Shown: positions 35,901 to 46,169 of the stretch, piece after piece | Layout: every line of letters starts with the position of its first letter | How positions within the stretch are numbered: the stretch's first letter is position 1 | Assembly (NCBI GenBank): GCA_902363805.1 | Contig: CABJBF010000001.1 | Location: 248,001-312,000 of the forward strand | Length of the DNA stretch: 64,000 bases | Direction: 5' to 3' | Source of the DNA: Eubacteriaceae bacterium | GTDB lineage: Bacteria > Bacillota > Clostridia > Lachnospirales > Lachnospiraceae | Program-made: the position numbers and the translations under genes | Notes under the pieces: model-generated | What the model saw: only the letters and a program-made list of their open reading frames with translations | Database searches by the model: none | Told to the model about the DNA's origin: nothing

Positions 35901-36755
35901 ATGTACGATCCAATTACTTTGAAATTAAGCGTTGATCCATTAGTATTAAGCGCATTAAAAGAAGATGTGACAAGCGAAGATGTAACCACAAATGCTGTAA
36001 TGCCAACAGCACAGGCTGGCGAAGTAGATTTAGTATGCAAGGAAGATGGAGTTATTTGTGGACTTCAGGTATTCAGAAGAGCATTTGAACTTTTAGATGA
36101 AAATACAGAATTTGAATTCTACGTTCAGGACGGGGATGAAGTAAAAAAAGGACAGCTTATGGCAAAGGTAAGAGGCGATATCAGAACTTTGTTAGTAGGT
36201 GAAAGAACAGGACTTAATTATCTTCAGAGAATGAGTGGAATCGCAACATACACACATTCTATAGCAGTATTACTTAAGGATAGCAAAATAAAATTATTAG
36301 ATACAAGAAAGACAAGCCCGAACAACAGAATATTTGAAAAATATGCTGTAAGAGTTGGTGGTGGAAATAATCACAGATACAACTTGACAGATGGTGTTCT
36401 TTTAAAGGATAATCATATAGGTGCTGCAGGTGGTGTCAAAGAAGCAATAATGGCAGCAAAGGAATATGCACCATTTGTAAGAAAGATAGAAGTTGAAGTA
36501 GAAAATCTTGAAATGGTAAAAGAGGCAGTAGATGCAGGAGCAGATATAATCATGCTTGATAATATGAGCCATGAAGAGATGAAAGAAGCAGTGGAAGTTA
36601 TAAATCATAAGGCAGAAATTGAAATTTCAGGAAATGTTACTAAGGAAAATATAGCAAAATTAATTGATTTAGGTGTTGATTATATTTCTAGTGGTGCATT
36701 AACACATTCTGCACCAATTATGGATATTTCACTTAAAAACCTTCACAGAATATAA
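35901..36755 (+). CDS. nadC: Nicotinate-nucleotide diphosphorylase (carboxylating)
   Basis: Quinolinate phosphoribosyltransferase, making nicotinate mononucleotide from quinolinate and PRPP (284 residues). Motifs: 'ALKEDVTSEDVTTNA', 'GERTGLNYLQRMSGIAT', 'LLDTRKTSPNNRIFEKYAVRVGGGNNHRYNLTDGVLLKDNHI', 'IEVEVENLEM', 'DIIMLDNMSHEEM', 'EISGNVTKENI' and 'GVDYISSGALTHSAP'. It is the third gene of the NAD cluster. The ribosome binding site (GTGAGGTATTATAA) is modest. Confidence 0.95.
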   Translation: MYDPITLKLSVDPLVLSALKEDVTSEDVTTNAVMPTAQAGEVDLVCKEDGVICGLQVFRRAFELLDENTEFEFYVQDGDEVKKGQLMAKVRGDIRTLLVGERTGLNYLQRMSGIATYTHSIAVLLKDSKIKLLDTRKTSPNNRIFEKYAVRVGGGNNHRYNLTDGVLLKDNHIGAAGGVKEAIMAAKEYAPFVRKIEVEVENLEMVKEAVDAGADIIMLDNMSHEEMKEAVEVINHKAEIEISGNVTKENIAKLIDLGVDYISSGALTHSAPIMDISLKNLHRI

Positions 36756-36860
36756 GACACATGAGAGATGGCACTTAATATATTTGATATTAGATATATC
36801 AAATTTTAAGAGTCGGACATTAAACATTCATATATTTAAAATTGTAGGAGATAGGAATTT

Positions 36861-37412
36861 ATGAGCGGAGAAAAGAGAAGGGAAAATCTGTTGAAAATAT
36901 TGCAGGAAAGCACAAATCCTGTATCTGGAACGGAATTAGCTGAAAAATTTAATGTAAGCAGACAGATTGTTGTTCAGGATATTGCACTTCTTAGAGCAAA
37001 AAATCACGAAATTATTTCTACTCATAAGGGTTATATTTTAAATGACGAAGAAACATTTAAAAGGGTGTTTAAAGTAAAACATACAACAGAGCAGATTCCT
37101 GATGAATTAAATCTTATTGTAGATTTAGGCGGAGTGGTAGATGATGTGTTTGTGTACCACAAAGTATATGGTGTCATAAAAGTTGACATGAACATAAAGT
37201 CCCGTCGTGATGTAAAAAAATATATTGAAGGAATTGAAAGTGGCGTGTCTACACCGCTTATGCAAATAACTTCAGAATATCATTATCATACTGTATCTGC
37301 TGATTCAAAAGAAACATTAGATGAAATACAAAAGGAACTTGACGAAAGCGGATATTTGGTAGCTTTAAGAGATTATGAACCCGTAGATTTCTGGAGCAGA
37401 GTAGATGAATAA
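36861..37412 (+). CDS. niaR: NiaR-type NAD biosynthesis repressor (HTH + 3H domain)
   Basis: A 183-residue regulator with an N-terminal winged helix ('RRENLLKILQESTNPVSGTELAEKFNVSRQIVVQDIALLRAKN') and a C-terminal 3H domain. The conserved His lie in 'KVKHTTEQIPDELN', 'VYHKVYGVIKVDM' and 'SEYHYHTVSADSKE'. Homologues bind nicotinate and repress NAD genes. Its place directly after nadC and the repeat-rich promoter before nadA fit autoregulation of the whole cluster. GTAGGAGATAGGAATTT precedes the ATG. An unrecognised small gene follows 17 bases after the stop. Confidence 0.92.
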   Translation: MSGEKRRENLLKILQESTNPVSGTELAEKFNVSRQIVVQDIALLRAKNHEIISTHKGYILNDEETFKRVFKVKHTTEQIPDELNLIVDLGGVVDDVFVYHKVYGVIKVDMNIKSRRDVKKYIEGIESGVSTPLMQITSEYHYHTVSADSKETLDEIQKELDESGYLVALRDYEPVDFWSRVDE

Positions 37413-37429
37413 AGACGAGGAGAATTGTA

Positions 37430-37603
37430 ATGCAAACTTTTTACTATACGGTAGTCAGCATTGATGGAGACTATGCAAATTTAAAAAGAACAGATATTGA
37501 AAGTGAAAATATAAAGTTGGTAGCAAGAGCTTTACTACCAGAGGGAATAAATGAAGGCACAAATCTTAAATATGAGATGTTACAATATGAAATTATTGAG
37601 TAA
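37430..37603 (+). CDS. 57-residue conserved-looking hypothetical protein
   Basis: A small ORF (MQTFYYTVVSIDGDYANLKR...) with a good ribosome binding site (GACGAGGAGAATTGTA) 17 bases downstream of niaR. It has a balanced composition and an alternating hydrophobic beta-like start followed by 'SENIKLVARALLPEGI', which looks like a real folded mini-domain and not a chance ORF. It is probably the last gene of the NAD cluster. I do not recognise the family. Confidence 0.6.
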   Translation: MQTFYYTVVSIDGDYANLKRTDIESENIKLVARALLPEGINEGTNLKYEMLQYEIIE

Positions 37604-37649
37604 AGTACTATAGGATGATGGCATATCTATATTTGAAAAAATAAATATC

Positions 37650-37731
37650 CTCATAAAAGTGTTGGAATTGATGAAAAGTTCCCTCATAAAAATGTAAAAA
37701 AGTTAAAAAAATCGCTCATAAAAATGTAAAA
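37650..37731. repeat. Three direct repeats of CTCATAAAAATGTAAAA
   Basis: Copies start at 37650 (diverged), 37683 and 37715, with spacings of 33 and 32 bases. They lie just before the vanZ remnant. Three copies are too few, and the spacers too A-rich, to call a CRISPR array. Confidence 0.55.
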
Positions 37732-37735
37732 TAGT

Positions 37736-37918
37736 GTGATGTTTTATTCAGAAATAAATTATCAAAGTACAAGTAAGATATTTTCAAATAAAAAATACGC
37801 ACAATATTTGAAGGAGTATTTAATATTAAATGATATATTGGCAAATACACTTGGTGGCGTAATCGGATATGGAGTTTATGCAATAGTTAGTAAAAAACAG
37901 GGAAAAGCTTTCAATTGA
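37736..37918 (+). pseudogene. Remnant of a VanZ-like membrane protein
   Basis: A 60-codon frame without a clear ribosome binding site at its GTG. Its C-terminal half, 'NDILANTLGGVIGYGVYAIVSKK', resembles the last transmembrane region of VanZ-family proteins ('NDxxLNTxGGxxGYxxY'), while the three preceding helices are missing. A short internal start behind GAAGGAG (37810) is conceivable. The most likely reading is the decayed 3' end of a vanZ-like gene whose 5' part has been lost or replaced by the adjacent repeats. The end of the frame overlaps the terminator shared with pyrG. Confidence 0.5.
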
Positions 37919-37935
37919 AGGCTTTTCCCTGTTTT
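37893..37935. terminator. Bidirectional terminator at the pyrG 3' end
   Basis: AAAAACAGGGAAAAGC pairs with GCTTTTCCCTGTTTTT, with an A run on one side and a T run on the other. It serves pyrG on the minus strand. Confidence 0.85.
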
Positions 37936-37945
37936 TAGTTTATAT

Positions 37946-39550
37946 TTATTTGTTCTGATTATCGAGTGATGCGTTAACAAATCCAAGGAATAATGGATGA
38001 GGTCTGTTAGGTCTGCTTTTAAATTCAGGATGTGCCTGAGTAGCAATGAAAAATGGATGAGATGGAATTTCTACCATTTCAACAATTCTTCCGTCAGGAG
38101 AAATACCTGAAAGCATCATTCCGTTGTTTGTTAAATCCTTTCGATAGTCATTGTTAACTTCGTAACGATGACGATGACGTTCATGAATTAATTCTTCTTT
38201 ATATAATTTGTATGCTAAACTGTCTTTAGCTAATTTACATGGGTAAGAACCAAGTCTTAATGTTCCACCGATATTATCAACACCTTCCTGATCAGCCATA
38301 AGAGAAATTACAGGATGAGTAGTTGCTGAATTAAGTTCAACACTATGTGCATCTCTAAATCCTACAACATGTCTTGCAAATTCAACAATTGATAATTGCA
38401 TACCAAGGCAAAGACCAAGGAATGGAATGTTGTTTTCACGTGCATAACGGATAGCAGAAATTTTTCCTTCAATACCACGGCTTCCAAATCCGCCCGGAAC
38501 AAGGATTCCTGAAACATCGCCAAATACTTCAGCAGCATTTTCATCTGTTACAGTTTCTGAGTCAACCCATTTGATATTTACACTTGCGTTAGCAGCATAT
38601 CCGGCATGCTTTAATGATTCAACAACGCTGATGTAAGCATCGTGTAATGCAATATATTTTCCAACTAAAGCAACAGTAACCTCTTTTGTAGGATTCTTTG
38701 CTGATTTAACCATTGCTTTCCAATCATCTAAGTCAGGTTCAGGACAATCAAGATTTAAACTTTCGCATACGATTTCAGCCAGATGTTCTTTTTCCATTGC
38801 AAGAGGTGCTTCATAAAGCATGTCGACAGTTAAATTTTGTACAACATGGCTTGCAGGCACGTTACAGAAAAGACTGATTTTATCTTTTAAAATATCATCA
38901 ATTTCAAATTCTGTACGGCACACAACGATGTCCGGCTGAATACCAAGTCGCTGTAATTCCTTAACACTCATCTGAATTGGTTTTGTCTTCATTTCCTCAG
39001 ATGCAGGGAGATAAACCATTAATGCAACATGAATAAGAATGCAGTTCTCATGACCAACATCGTGCTGGAACTGTCTGATTGCTTCAATGTATGGCTGGGA
39101 TTCAATATCACCAACTGTTCCACCTACTTCAATAATAGCAATTTCTGTTTCTTCATTTAAACTTCTGTGAAAACGGCTTTTGATTTCATTTGTGATATGA
39201 GGAATTACCTGAACAGTTCCTCCACCAAAGTCGCCACGACGTTCTTTAGTAAGAACAGACCAGTAAACTTTACCGGTTGTAACATTTGAATTTTTTGTAA
39301 GACTTTCGTCGATAAATCTTTCATAATGACCTAAATCAAGGTCTGTTTCAGCACCATCATCAGTTACGAAAACTTCGCCGTGCTGTATTGGATTCATAGT
39401 ACCGGGATCGATATTTATATATGGATCAAATTTTTGCATTGTTACTTTGTATCCACGAGCCTTAAGAAGTCTGCCAAGGGAAGCAGCCGTAATTCCTTTG
39501 CCAAGGCCGGATACAACACCACCGGTTACAAATACGTATTTTACTGACAT
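37946..39550 (-). CDS. pyrG: CTP synthase
   Basis: It aminates UTP to CTP using glutamine. The 534-residue protein has the N-terminal synthetase domain ('[30 protein letters not shown]', '[38 protein letters not shown]') and the C-terminal class I glutaminase ('[17 protein letters not shown]', nucleophile Cys in '[17 protein letters not shown]', 'HRHRYEVN', '[10 protein letters not shown]'). I start at the internal ATG (39550) because AGGAGGAAAATT lies right upstream on the minus strand; the frame extends 7 codons further. A TATAAT-like -10 is at 39658-39663 on the minus strand. The leader has no obvious attenuator of the type known in Bacillus pyrG. Confidence 0.96.
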   Translation of the reverse strand: MSVKYVFVTGGVVSGLGKGITAASLGRLLKARGYKVTMQKFDPYINIDPGTMNPIQHGEVFVTDDGAETDLDLGHYERFIDESLTKNSNVTTGKVYWSVLTKERRGDFGGGTVQVIPHITNEIKSRFHRSLNEETEIAIIEVGGTVGDIESQPYIEAIRQFQHDVGHENCILIHVALMVYLPASEEMKTKPIQMSVKELQRLGIQPDIVVCRTEFEIDDILKDKISLFCNVPASHVVQNLTVDMLYEAPLAMEKEHLAEIVCESLNLDCPEPDLDDWKAMVKSAKNPTKEVTVALVGKYIALHDAYISVVESLKHAGYAANASVNIKWVDSETVTDENAAEVFGDVSGILVPGGFGSRGIEGKISAIRYARENNIPFLGLCLGMQLSIVEFARHVVGFRDAHSVELNSATTHPVISLMADQEGVDNIGGTLRLGSYPCKLAKDSLAYKLYKEELIHERHRHRYEVNNDYRKDLTNNGMMLSGISPDGRIVEMVEIPSHPFFIATQAHPEFKSRPNRPHPLFLGFVNASLDNQNK

Positions 39551-39571
39551 AATTTTCCTCCTATAATTCAA

Positions 39572-40026
39572 TCAGAAAAAATTGATTTCACCAAATATAT
39601 TTAAATTCGAAAAATAATTAAAACAATATTTCTGAAAGTGTTTTGTTGTACCTATTTATTATATTAAAATGTTCATTTTCTAAAAAAACAAACACGATTA
39701 AAATATACTACATATAAACAAGCAATACTATAAAAAATTAAAAAAAATGAATTTTTGAAAAAAAAACTTTTGATTATATAGTAAAAGACAAAAAATAAGT
39801 AATTAATATATATATTATAGCTTATAATAATAAGAAAAAGATGCCTGAGGATTAAATAAATTAGTAAAGCAATAATTATTTTTAATAAATTTAATATTTG
39901 TTAAATCTTTTTTCATAAAATAACATTAGTATGGTATGTGAGATAAAAAATATGCTATATAACTGGCATTAATTCATGCAAAATGATAAAATAACTACAA
40001 TTACACAGTTGACAGGAGAATTTTAG
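39572..40026. other. Divergent AT-rich intergenic region between pyrG and ftsH
   Basis: About 455 bases of A/T-rich sequence. Apart from the pyrG ribosome binding site and the minus-strand TATAAT at 39658-39663, no gene, hairpin or repeat stands out. It should contain both promoters. Confidence 0.5.
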
Positions 40027-42012
40027 ATGGACAATAATTTTTATCAAAATAACAATCGAAATAATAATGGCAACAATAATGGTAATAACGGAGATAATAA
40101 TGGTAATGGCAACAGACCTAATAAAAACACGATTATACCTATAGTAATAGCTATAGCTGCCGCATTTTTATTTATGTCACTTTCATCTTATATGACAAGT
40201 GCGTTAACAACAAAGGAAATAACTTACAATCAGTTTATAGCTTTGTTGGAGCAGGACAAAGTTGATACGGTAGTATTTGACAAAGGAAAAATTGTATTAA
40301 CTTTAAAAGGATCAGAAAACTCATTTATTCAGTATAAATATTGGACAACAGATTTAGAAGACAGAGATATTTCACTGATTCAGGAATTAAAGACTAAATA
40401 TACTGATGTTAATTTTAAGGCACAATTTGATAGTGGGTCACAGGAAATAATTTTCTATGTAATACAGCTTGTTATTATGTTTGCCGTATTCTATTTTATC
40501 TTTGGCATGATGATGAAAAGAAGTGCCGGTGGCAAAAATGGAATATTTGGAGTTGGAAAGAGCAATGCCAAAGTTTATATCCAGAAAGAAACAGGTGTTA
40601 CATTTAAAGATGTAGCCGGACAGGATGAAGCTAAGGAATCAGTAGTTGAACTGGTAGATTTCCTTCACAATCCCGGAAAATATGCAGAAATTGGGGCGAA
40701 ACTTCCAAAAGGAGCTTTGCTTGTAGGACCTCCGGGAACCGGTAAAACCTTACTTGCAAAGGCAGTAGCAGGTGAAGCTAAAGTACCGTTCTTCTCATTA
40801 TCAGGTTCAGATTTTGTTGAATTATATGTTGGTGTAGGTGCATCAAGAGTTAGAGATTTATTTAAACAGGCAGAGGAAAATGCACCATGTATTATATTTA
40901 TCGATGAAATTGATTCTATTGGTAAGAGCAGAGATTCAAAATATGGTGGCGGTAATGATGAAAGAGAACAGACATTAAATGCATTGCTTGCTGAGATGGA
41001 TGGATTTGATTCTTCTAAAGGTATTTTAATCTTAGCTGCAACTAACAGACCGGAAGTATTGGATCCGGCATTGTTAAGACCGGGACGTTTTGACAGACGA
41101 GTAATCGTAGATACACCTGATTTACAGGGAAGATTGGAAACATTAAAGGTACACTCTAAAGATGTTAAGATGGATGAAACAGTAAATCTTGAAGAAATTG
41201 CATTAGCAACAAGTGGAGCTGTTGGTTCAGACCTTGCAAATATGATTAATGAAGCTGCAATTAATGCCGTTAAAGCAGGAAGAAAGGCAATCTCACAGGC
41301 TGATTTATTTGAAGCTGTAGAAGTTGTAATTGCAGGTAAAGAAAAGAAGAACAAGATTCTTGGAGCAGAAGAAAAGAAGATTGTTGCTTATCATGAAGTC
41401 GGTCATGCACTTGTAACAGCAGTTGAAAAGGATGCAGAACCTGTACAGAAGATTACAATTGTACCAAGAACGATGGGTTCTTTAGGATATGTAATGACAG
41501 TACCTGAAGAAGAAAAATATTTGATGTCACAAAGCGAACTTGAAGCAAGACTGGTTATGCTTCTTGCCGGAAGAGCAGCAGAAGAAATTGTATTTGATTC
41601 GGTTACAACAGGTGCTTCAAATGATATGGAAAAGGCAACAAAGATTGCAAAATCAATGATTGCAATGTACGGTATGTCAGATAAGTTTGGACTTATGAGC
41701 CTTGAACAGGTAGAAAATCAGTATTTAGGAAGAAGTACAAGTTTAAATTGTAGTGAAAAGACAGCTTCACAAATTGAAGAAGAAATAAAGATCCTTTTGA
41801 AAGAAAAATACGAAGAAGCAAAGAGAATTCTTACAGAAAACAGAGACAAGCTCGATAAGATTGCTGAATATTTATATGAAAAAGAAACAATCACAGGAAA
41901 GCAGTTTATGGAAATTTATCATCAGTGCCAGGCTGAGGAAGCAGGAGAGCAGAATGCTAATCAGACAACAGATAAAGATGCAGATAAGTCTGAAACTGAT
42001 AGACAATGTTAA
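40027..42012 (+). CDS. ftsH: ATP-dependent zinc metalloprotease FtsH
   Basis: A membrane-anchored AAA+ protease for membrane-protein quality control. The 661-residue protein opens with an Asn/Gly-rich cytoplasmic tail of ~30 residues, then a first membrane segment ('IIPIVIAIAAAFLFMSL'), an extracytoplasmic domain and a second segment ('VIQLVIMFAVFYFIFGMMM'). The AAA domain has Walker A GPPGTGKT (~235), Walker B 'CIIFIDEID' and the SRH 'ATNRPEVLDPALLRPGRFDRR'. The protease has zinc motif HEVGH (456-460), where HEAGH is usual; the HExxH ligands are intact. ACAGGAG sets the ATG. A terminator follows at 42136. Confidence 0.96.
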   Translation: MDNNFYQNNNRNNNGNNNGNNGDNNGNGNRPNKNTIIPIVIAIAAAFLFMSLSSYMTSALTTKEITYNQFIALLEQDKVDTVVFDKGKIVLTLKGSENSFIQYKYWTTDLEDRDISLIQELKTKYTDVNFKAQFDSGSQEIIFYVIQLVIMFAVFYFIFGMMMKRSAGGKNGIFGVGKSNAKVYIQKETGVTFKDVAGQDEAKESVVELVDFLHNPGKYAEIGAKLPKGALLVGPPGTGKTLLAKAVAGEAKVPFFSLSGSDFVELYVGVGASRVRDLFKQAEENAPCIIFIDEIDSIGKSRDSKYGGGNDEREQTLNALLAEMDGFDSSKGILILAATNRPEVLDPALLRPGRFDRRVIVDTPDLQGRLETLKVHSKDVKMDETVNLEEIALATSGAVGSDLANMINEAAINAVKAGRKAISQADLFEAVEVVIAGKEKKNKILGAEEKKIVAYHEVGHALVTAVEKDAEPVQKITIVPRTMGSLGYVMTVPEEEKYLMSQSELEARLVMLLAGRAAEEIVFDSVTTGASNDMEKATKIAKSMIAMYGMSDKFGLMSLEQVENQYLGRSTSLNCSEKTASQIEEEIKILLKEKYEEAKRILTENRDKLDKIAEYLYEKETITGKQFMEIYHQCQAEEAGEQNANQTTDKDADKSETDRQC

Positions 42013-42135
42013 TCAGACAGTAAAAAGATGAAGAGTAAATCAGAACATTTTAGAATAAAAAAGAAACCATAAGAACTATTTTAAGAGACATTATCTCTTA
42101 TACAAGTTCAAGGATCAATGAATAATTTGAATTAG

Positions 42136-42180
42136 AGGCTATACTTTTACAAGTAATATTGTTGAAGTATAGCCTTTATT
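42136..42180 (+). terminator. Intrinsic terminator after ftsH
   Basis: AGGCTATACTT pairs with AAGTATAGCCT around an 18-nt loop, followed by TTATT. Confidence 0.8.
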
Positions 42181-42521
42181 AATCTGTCAAACTTTTGTTG
42201 AAAATTCTTTTCATTGCAATTACGGAATTTAAATAGGATTTGCAAAAATATCCGTAATATTTAATAACAAATACTACATTATACACTCTCTTAAATCGAT
42301 TATTTTGCCCGATAAATAGTTTTATGTTAGAATAAAAATTAAAATAAATTCAACAAATTACAGATAATAAATATGCTAATAAAAAATCACTAAAACAAAT
42401 GAAATAAATATTATTATTAGCTATAGCACAAATCAAAAAAATGTAATTAGTAACTTACTATAATTAGCAGTTCACTATAATTGCAGGATAGTAAATAAAT
42501 ATATAGTCACAAGAGGTAAAT
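42181..42521 (+). promoter_or_regulatory. AT-rich upstream region of the uvrC operon
   Basis: About 340 bases without a gene. The only pattern seen is a short direct repeat ACTATAATT-GCAG near 42459 and 42474, just before the first gene of the next operon; it includes TATAAT-like sequences that could be alternative -10 elements. Confidence 0.35.
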
Positions 42522-43181
42522 ATGGAAAGAAACTGGGATTTGTCGGAAATGACAGACGGAAAACTATATACGGAAAATGATATGGCAAGGATAGGATGCA
42601 ATGACTGTGAAGGATGCAGTAAATGTTGCCATGGTATGGGAGAGTCGATAGTGCTTGATCCATATGATATATACCAATTTGCAAAAGCCGGAATCACAAT
42701 GGAAGAATTGATGAGCAGGGCGGTGGAATTAAATGTAGCAGATGGTGTTATTTTGCCGAATTTAAAAATGCAGGAAGATGGTGGAAAATGTTTCTTCTTA
42801 GATGAAAATGGAAGATGCAGTGTGCACTCAAACAGACCGGGGATATGCAGATTATTTCCGTTAGGCAGAATATACGATGATAATGATTTTAAATATTTTA
42901 ATCAGATTTATGAATGCCCGAAGAAAAATAAAACTAAGGTTAGAATAGATAAATGGCTTGGAATAGATAATATAAATAAATACCATGAATACATTGTTAT
43001 ATGGCATTATTTCCTAAAAGACATACAGCATATTTTGGAAGGAATGCAGGATGAAAAGCAAATTAAAACGATAACAATGTATTTGGTAAAATTATTTTAT
43101 TTAATGCCATATGAAGTTAATGATGATTTTTATACACAGTTTACACAAAGAATAAATAAAGTGAAAGAAGTAATAGGATAG
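42522..43181 (+). CDS. YkgJ-family cysteine-cluster protein
   Basis: A 219-residue protein with the YkgJ-type Zn/Fe-chelating cysteine cluster '[25 protein letters not shown]' near residues 27-51. It is followed by '[27 protein letters not shown]' and a later 'YECPKKN', which is the full Cys pattern. The rest is helical. Family members bind a metal or Fe-S cluster, but their role is not settled. AGAGGTAAAT precedes the ATG. The stop codon is followed after one base by the uvrC start, so translation is coupled with this nucleotide excision repair gene. Confidence 0.85.
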   Translation: MERNWDLSEMTDGKLYTENDMARIGCNDCEGCSKCCHGMGESIVLDPYDIYQFAKAGITMEELMSRAVELNVADGVILPNLKMQEDGGKCFFLDENGRCSVHSNRPGICRLFPLGRIYDDNDFKYFNQIYECPKKNKTKVRIDKWLGIDNINKYHEYIVIWHYFLKDIQHILEGMQDEKQIKTITMYLVKLFYLMPYEVNDDFYTQFTQRINKVKEVIG

Positions 43182-43182
43182 A

Positions 43183-45081
43183 ATGTTTAATTTTCAGGAA
43201 GAATTAAAAAAATTGCCGGAAACTCCGGGCGTATATCTTATGTATGACTCTCATGATGATGTAATTTATGTTGGAAAAGCAGTAAAGTTAAAGCGAAGAG
43301 TGAGTTCATATTTCAGAAAAGATGTAAAAAAAAGAGGACCGAAGATTGAATCAATGGTTCAAAAAATAAGCAGGTTTGAATATATTCTTACAGATTCAGA
43401 ATTAGAGGCGCTCATATTAGAATGCAATCTTATAAAAGAATACAGACCAAAATACAATACAATGCTTATGGATGATAAAAGTTATCCGTATGTGCAGGTA
43501 ACGATAAATGAAGATTATCCAAGAATTTTATTTGCAAGAAGAATGAAGAAAGACAAGAGCAAGTATTTTGGACCATTTACAAGTTCAGGAGCGGTAAAGG
43601 ATACGATAGACCTGCTTCAGAAAATGTATCACATAAGAAATTGCAATAAGTCAATAGTTACGGATGATACACTGACAGCTGATGGTGAACATAAGCAGGT
43701 GCCAAAAATAAATGGAAGACCGTGCCTTTATTATCATATAGGACAGTGTGATGGGGCTTGTCAGGGCTACATTTCAAAAGCAGATTATAGAGAAAATATA
43801 AATAAGGCTATAAAGTTTCTTGAGGGAAATTATAAAGATACAATAAAAGAATTAGAAGAAAAAATGATGAAGGCATCAGAGGCTTTAGATTTTGAAAAAG
43901 CCATGGAATGCAGAGATTTGATAAATAGCATAAATCATGTTGCCGGAAATCAGAAAATTACAACGCATCAGTTTGAAGACAGGGACATTATAGGATATGC
44001 AGAGGAAGGAAATGATGCAGTAGTTCAGGTTTTCTTTGTCAGAAATGGCAAATTAATAGGAAGAGAACATTTTTACATGAATACTGTTCCGGGTGATACA
44101 GGGATGGATATCGTAACTAATTTTATCAAACAGTATTATGTGGGAACTCCGTTTATTCCAAGAGAGTTATTTGTGCCAACAGAAATTGAAGATGAAGAAC
44201 TGATAAGCAAATGGCTTAGCAGAAATCAAAACTTTATGGTAAAAATTGTAAAACCCAAAAAAGGTCAGAAAGAAAAACTTGTGGAGCTTGCAAATAAAAA
44301 TGCGAGAAATCTCCTAGAACAGAATAAGGAAAAATACAGAAGAGAAAAGCAAAAAACAATCGGAGCCGTAAAAGAAATTGAAGAATTGCTAAATTTAACA
44401 AATATTCACAGAATGGAAGCTTACGATATTTCTAATACTAACGGATATGAATCAGTAGGCTCGATGATAGTTTATGAAGATGGGAAGCCAAAAAGAAACA
44501 GTTATAGACGATTTAAAATTAAATGGATAAAGGGCGCTGATGATTACGGAAGTCTTGCGGAAGTTCTTACTAGAAGATTTTCCCATGGATTAGAGGAAAG
44601 AGAAAAAATGGATGAAGACGGAAGAGATTATGAACTTGGAAGTTTCAGCAAATTTCCTGATATTATTATGATGGATGGTGGAAAAGGACAGGTTAATGTT
44701 GCCCTTGAAGTGCTTGATAAACTTCATTTGAACATACCGGTATGTGGAATGGTTAAGGATGATAATCATAGGACAAGAGGGCTATATTATAACAATATAG
44801 AAATTCCGATAGACAGAAATTCGGAGGCATTCAAATTAATTACAAGAATTCAGGATGAGGCACATAGATTTGCAATTGAATTTCACAGAAGTCTTAGAAG
44901 TAAAAAACAGGTTAAATCTATTCTTGATGACATCCCGGGAGTTGGTCCGGCAAGAAGAAAGGCTCTGATGCAACATTTTAAATCGATTGACAATATAAAA
45001 GAGGCATCATTAGAAAATTTAGAGCAGGCACCTTCTATGACAAAAAATATTGCAAAAAGTGTTTATGATTTTTTTCATTAA
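43183..45081 (+). CDS. uvrC: Excinuclease ABC subunit C
   Basis: The dual-incision nuclease of nucleotide excision repair (632 residues). The GIY-YIG domain is at the N-terminus ('[26 protein letters not shown]'). A cysteine-rich segment ('[18 protein letters not shown]') and the UVR motif ('[22 protein letters not shown]') follow. Then comes the RNase H-like endonuclease region ('[27 protein letters not shown]', '[19 protein letters not shown]'), and a helix-hairpin-helix ends the protein ('[19 protein letters not shown]'). The start is one base after the YkgJ stop. The ~130 bases before hprK contain no clear terminator. Confidence 0.96.
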   Translation: MFNFQEELKKLPETPGVYLMYDSHDDVIYVGKAVKLKRRVSSYFRKDVKKRGPKIESMVQKISRFEYILTDSELEALILECNLIKEYRPKYNTMLMDDKSYPYVQVTINEDYPRILFARRMKKDKSKYFGPFTSSGAVKDTIDLLQKMYHIRNCNKSIVTDDTLTADGEHKQVPKINGRPCLYYHIGQCDGACQGYISKADYRENINKAIKFLEGNYKDTIKELEEKMMKASEALDFEKAMECRDLINSINHVAGNQKITTHQFEDRDIIGYAEEGNDAVVQVFFVRNGKLIGREHFYMNTVPGDTGMDIVTNFIKQYYVGTPFIPRELFVPTEIEDEELISKWLSRNQNFMVKIVKPKKGQKEKLVELANKNARNLLEQNKEKYRREKQKTIGAVKEIEELLNLTNIHRMEAYDISNTNGYESVGSMIVYEDGKPKRNSYRRFKIKWIKGADDYGSLAEVLTRRFSHGLEEREKMDEDGRDYELGSFSKFPDIIMMDGGKGQVNVALEVLDKLHLNIPVCGMVKDDNHRTRGLYYNNIEIPIDRNSEAFKLITRIQDEAHRFAIEFHRSLRSKKQVKSILDDIPGVGPARRKALMQHFKSIDNIKEASLENLEQAPSMTKNIAKSVYDFFH

Positions 45082-45212
45082 ATTAGTGTACAAAGAGTGT
45101 TTATGATGTTAAAATCTAGGAAGAATATATTACGGAAATAGTAAAAAAGGGCTTAAGAATAGGTTTATGCAACATATTCTTATGTGAAATAAAAAATAGG
45201 AGGAACATAGAT

Positions 45213-46154
45213 ATGGCAAAAGTAAAGTTTTCAAAAATAATAGAAAATTATAATCTTAAAAATTATATACCGGAAATTGATACTAATAAGATAATGATAA
45301 CAATTCCGGAAGTAAACAGACCGGCTTTGCAGTTAGCAGGATTCTTTAATCATTTTGATAAAGAACGTGTACAGATTATAGGAAATGTTGAGTGGGCATA
45401 TATTTCAGAAATGACTCATGAGAAACGTATTGAAATGTATAACATGTTAATGACAAGCGGAATACCTTGTTTAGTAATATGTCAGGGAATTGAGCCGGAT
45501 GAAGATTTGATTGAGGTAGGACGAAAGAATGGAGTACCTGTTTTATCAACAGATATGACAACGTCAAGCTTTTATGCTGATTTGACAAGATGGCTTAATG
45601 TAGAACTTGCACCTTGTATTTCAATTCACGGAGTTTTAGTTGATGTTTATGGTGAAGGTGTTTTGATTATGGGTGAAAGCGGAATTGGTAAAAGTGAAGC
45701 TGCCCTTGAACTTATTAAAAGAGGACATCGTCTTGTAACAGATGATGTTGTAGAAATAAGAAAGGTAAGTGAAGAAACATTAATTGGAACTTCACCTGAT
45801 ATAACAAAACATTTTATTGAACTTCGAGGAATAGGTATTATTGATGTTAAGACTTTGTTCGGTGTTGAAAATGTTAAAGATACACAGAACATTGACATGG
45901 TAATAAAATTAGAAGAATGGAACAGAGAAAAAGAATATGACCGTTTAGGGTTAGAGGACCAGTATATTGAATTCCTTGGAAATCAGGTTGTATGTTACTC
46001 AATACCTATAAGACCGGGTAGAAACCTTGCGGTTATTGTAGAAGCAGCGGCAGTTAACCACAGACAGAAGAAGATGGGTTATAATGCAGCAAGAGAACTT
46101 TATAACAGAGTTCAGAATAACATTATGAAAAAAAGTGAAGAAGAAGATGATTAG
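45213..46154 (+). CDS. hprK: HPr kinase/phosphorylase
   Basis: It phosphorylates HPr at Ser46 and removes the phosphate, linking metabolite status to catabolite repression. The 313-residue protein has an N-terminal MurF-like domain and the kinase core. Walker A is 'MGESGIGKSEAALEL', 'GHRLVTDDVVEI' holds the catalytic Asp region, and the signature 'ELRGIGIIDVKTLFGVENVKDTQNIDMVIKLEEW' follows. Its likely target, an HPr-like protein with Ser46, is encoded 4 kb downstream in the same direction. AGGAGGAACATAGAT sets the ATG. glk starts 15 bases after the stop. Confidence 0.96.
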   Translation: MAKVKFSKIIENYNLKNYIPEIDTNKIMITIPEVNRPALQLAGFFNHFDKERVQIIGNVEWAYISEMTHEKRIEMYNMLMTSGIPCLVICQGIEPDEDLIEVGRKNGVPVLSTDMTTSSFYADLTRWLNVELAPCISIHGVLVDVYGEGVLIMGESGIGKSEAALELIKRGHRLVTDDVVEIRKVSEETLIGTSPDITKHFIELRGIGIIDVKTLFGVENVKDTQNIDMVIKLEEWNREKEYDRLGLEDQYIEFLGNQVVCYSIPIRPGRNLAVIVEAAAVNHRQKKMGYNAARELYNRVQNNIMKKSEEEDD

Positions 46155-46169
46155 GAGGAAAATAAAAAA

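Noticed and set aside
37650..37731. CTCATAAAAATGTAAAA repeats as a CRISPR array
   Set aside because: Only three copies, one diverged, with A-rich spacers of ~15 bases and no cas genes.
40665..41354. A 229-codon minus-strand ORF
   Set aside because: It lies entirely antisense to the AAA domain of ftsH and has no ribosome binding site or recognisable domain.
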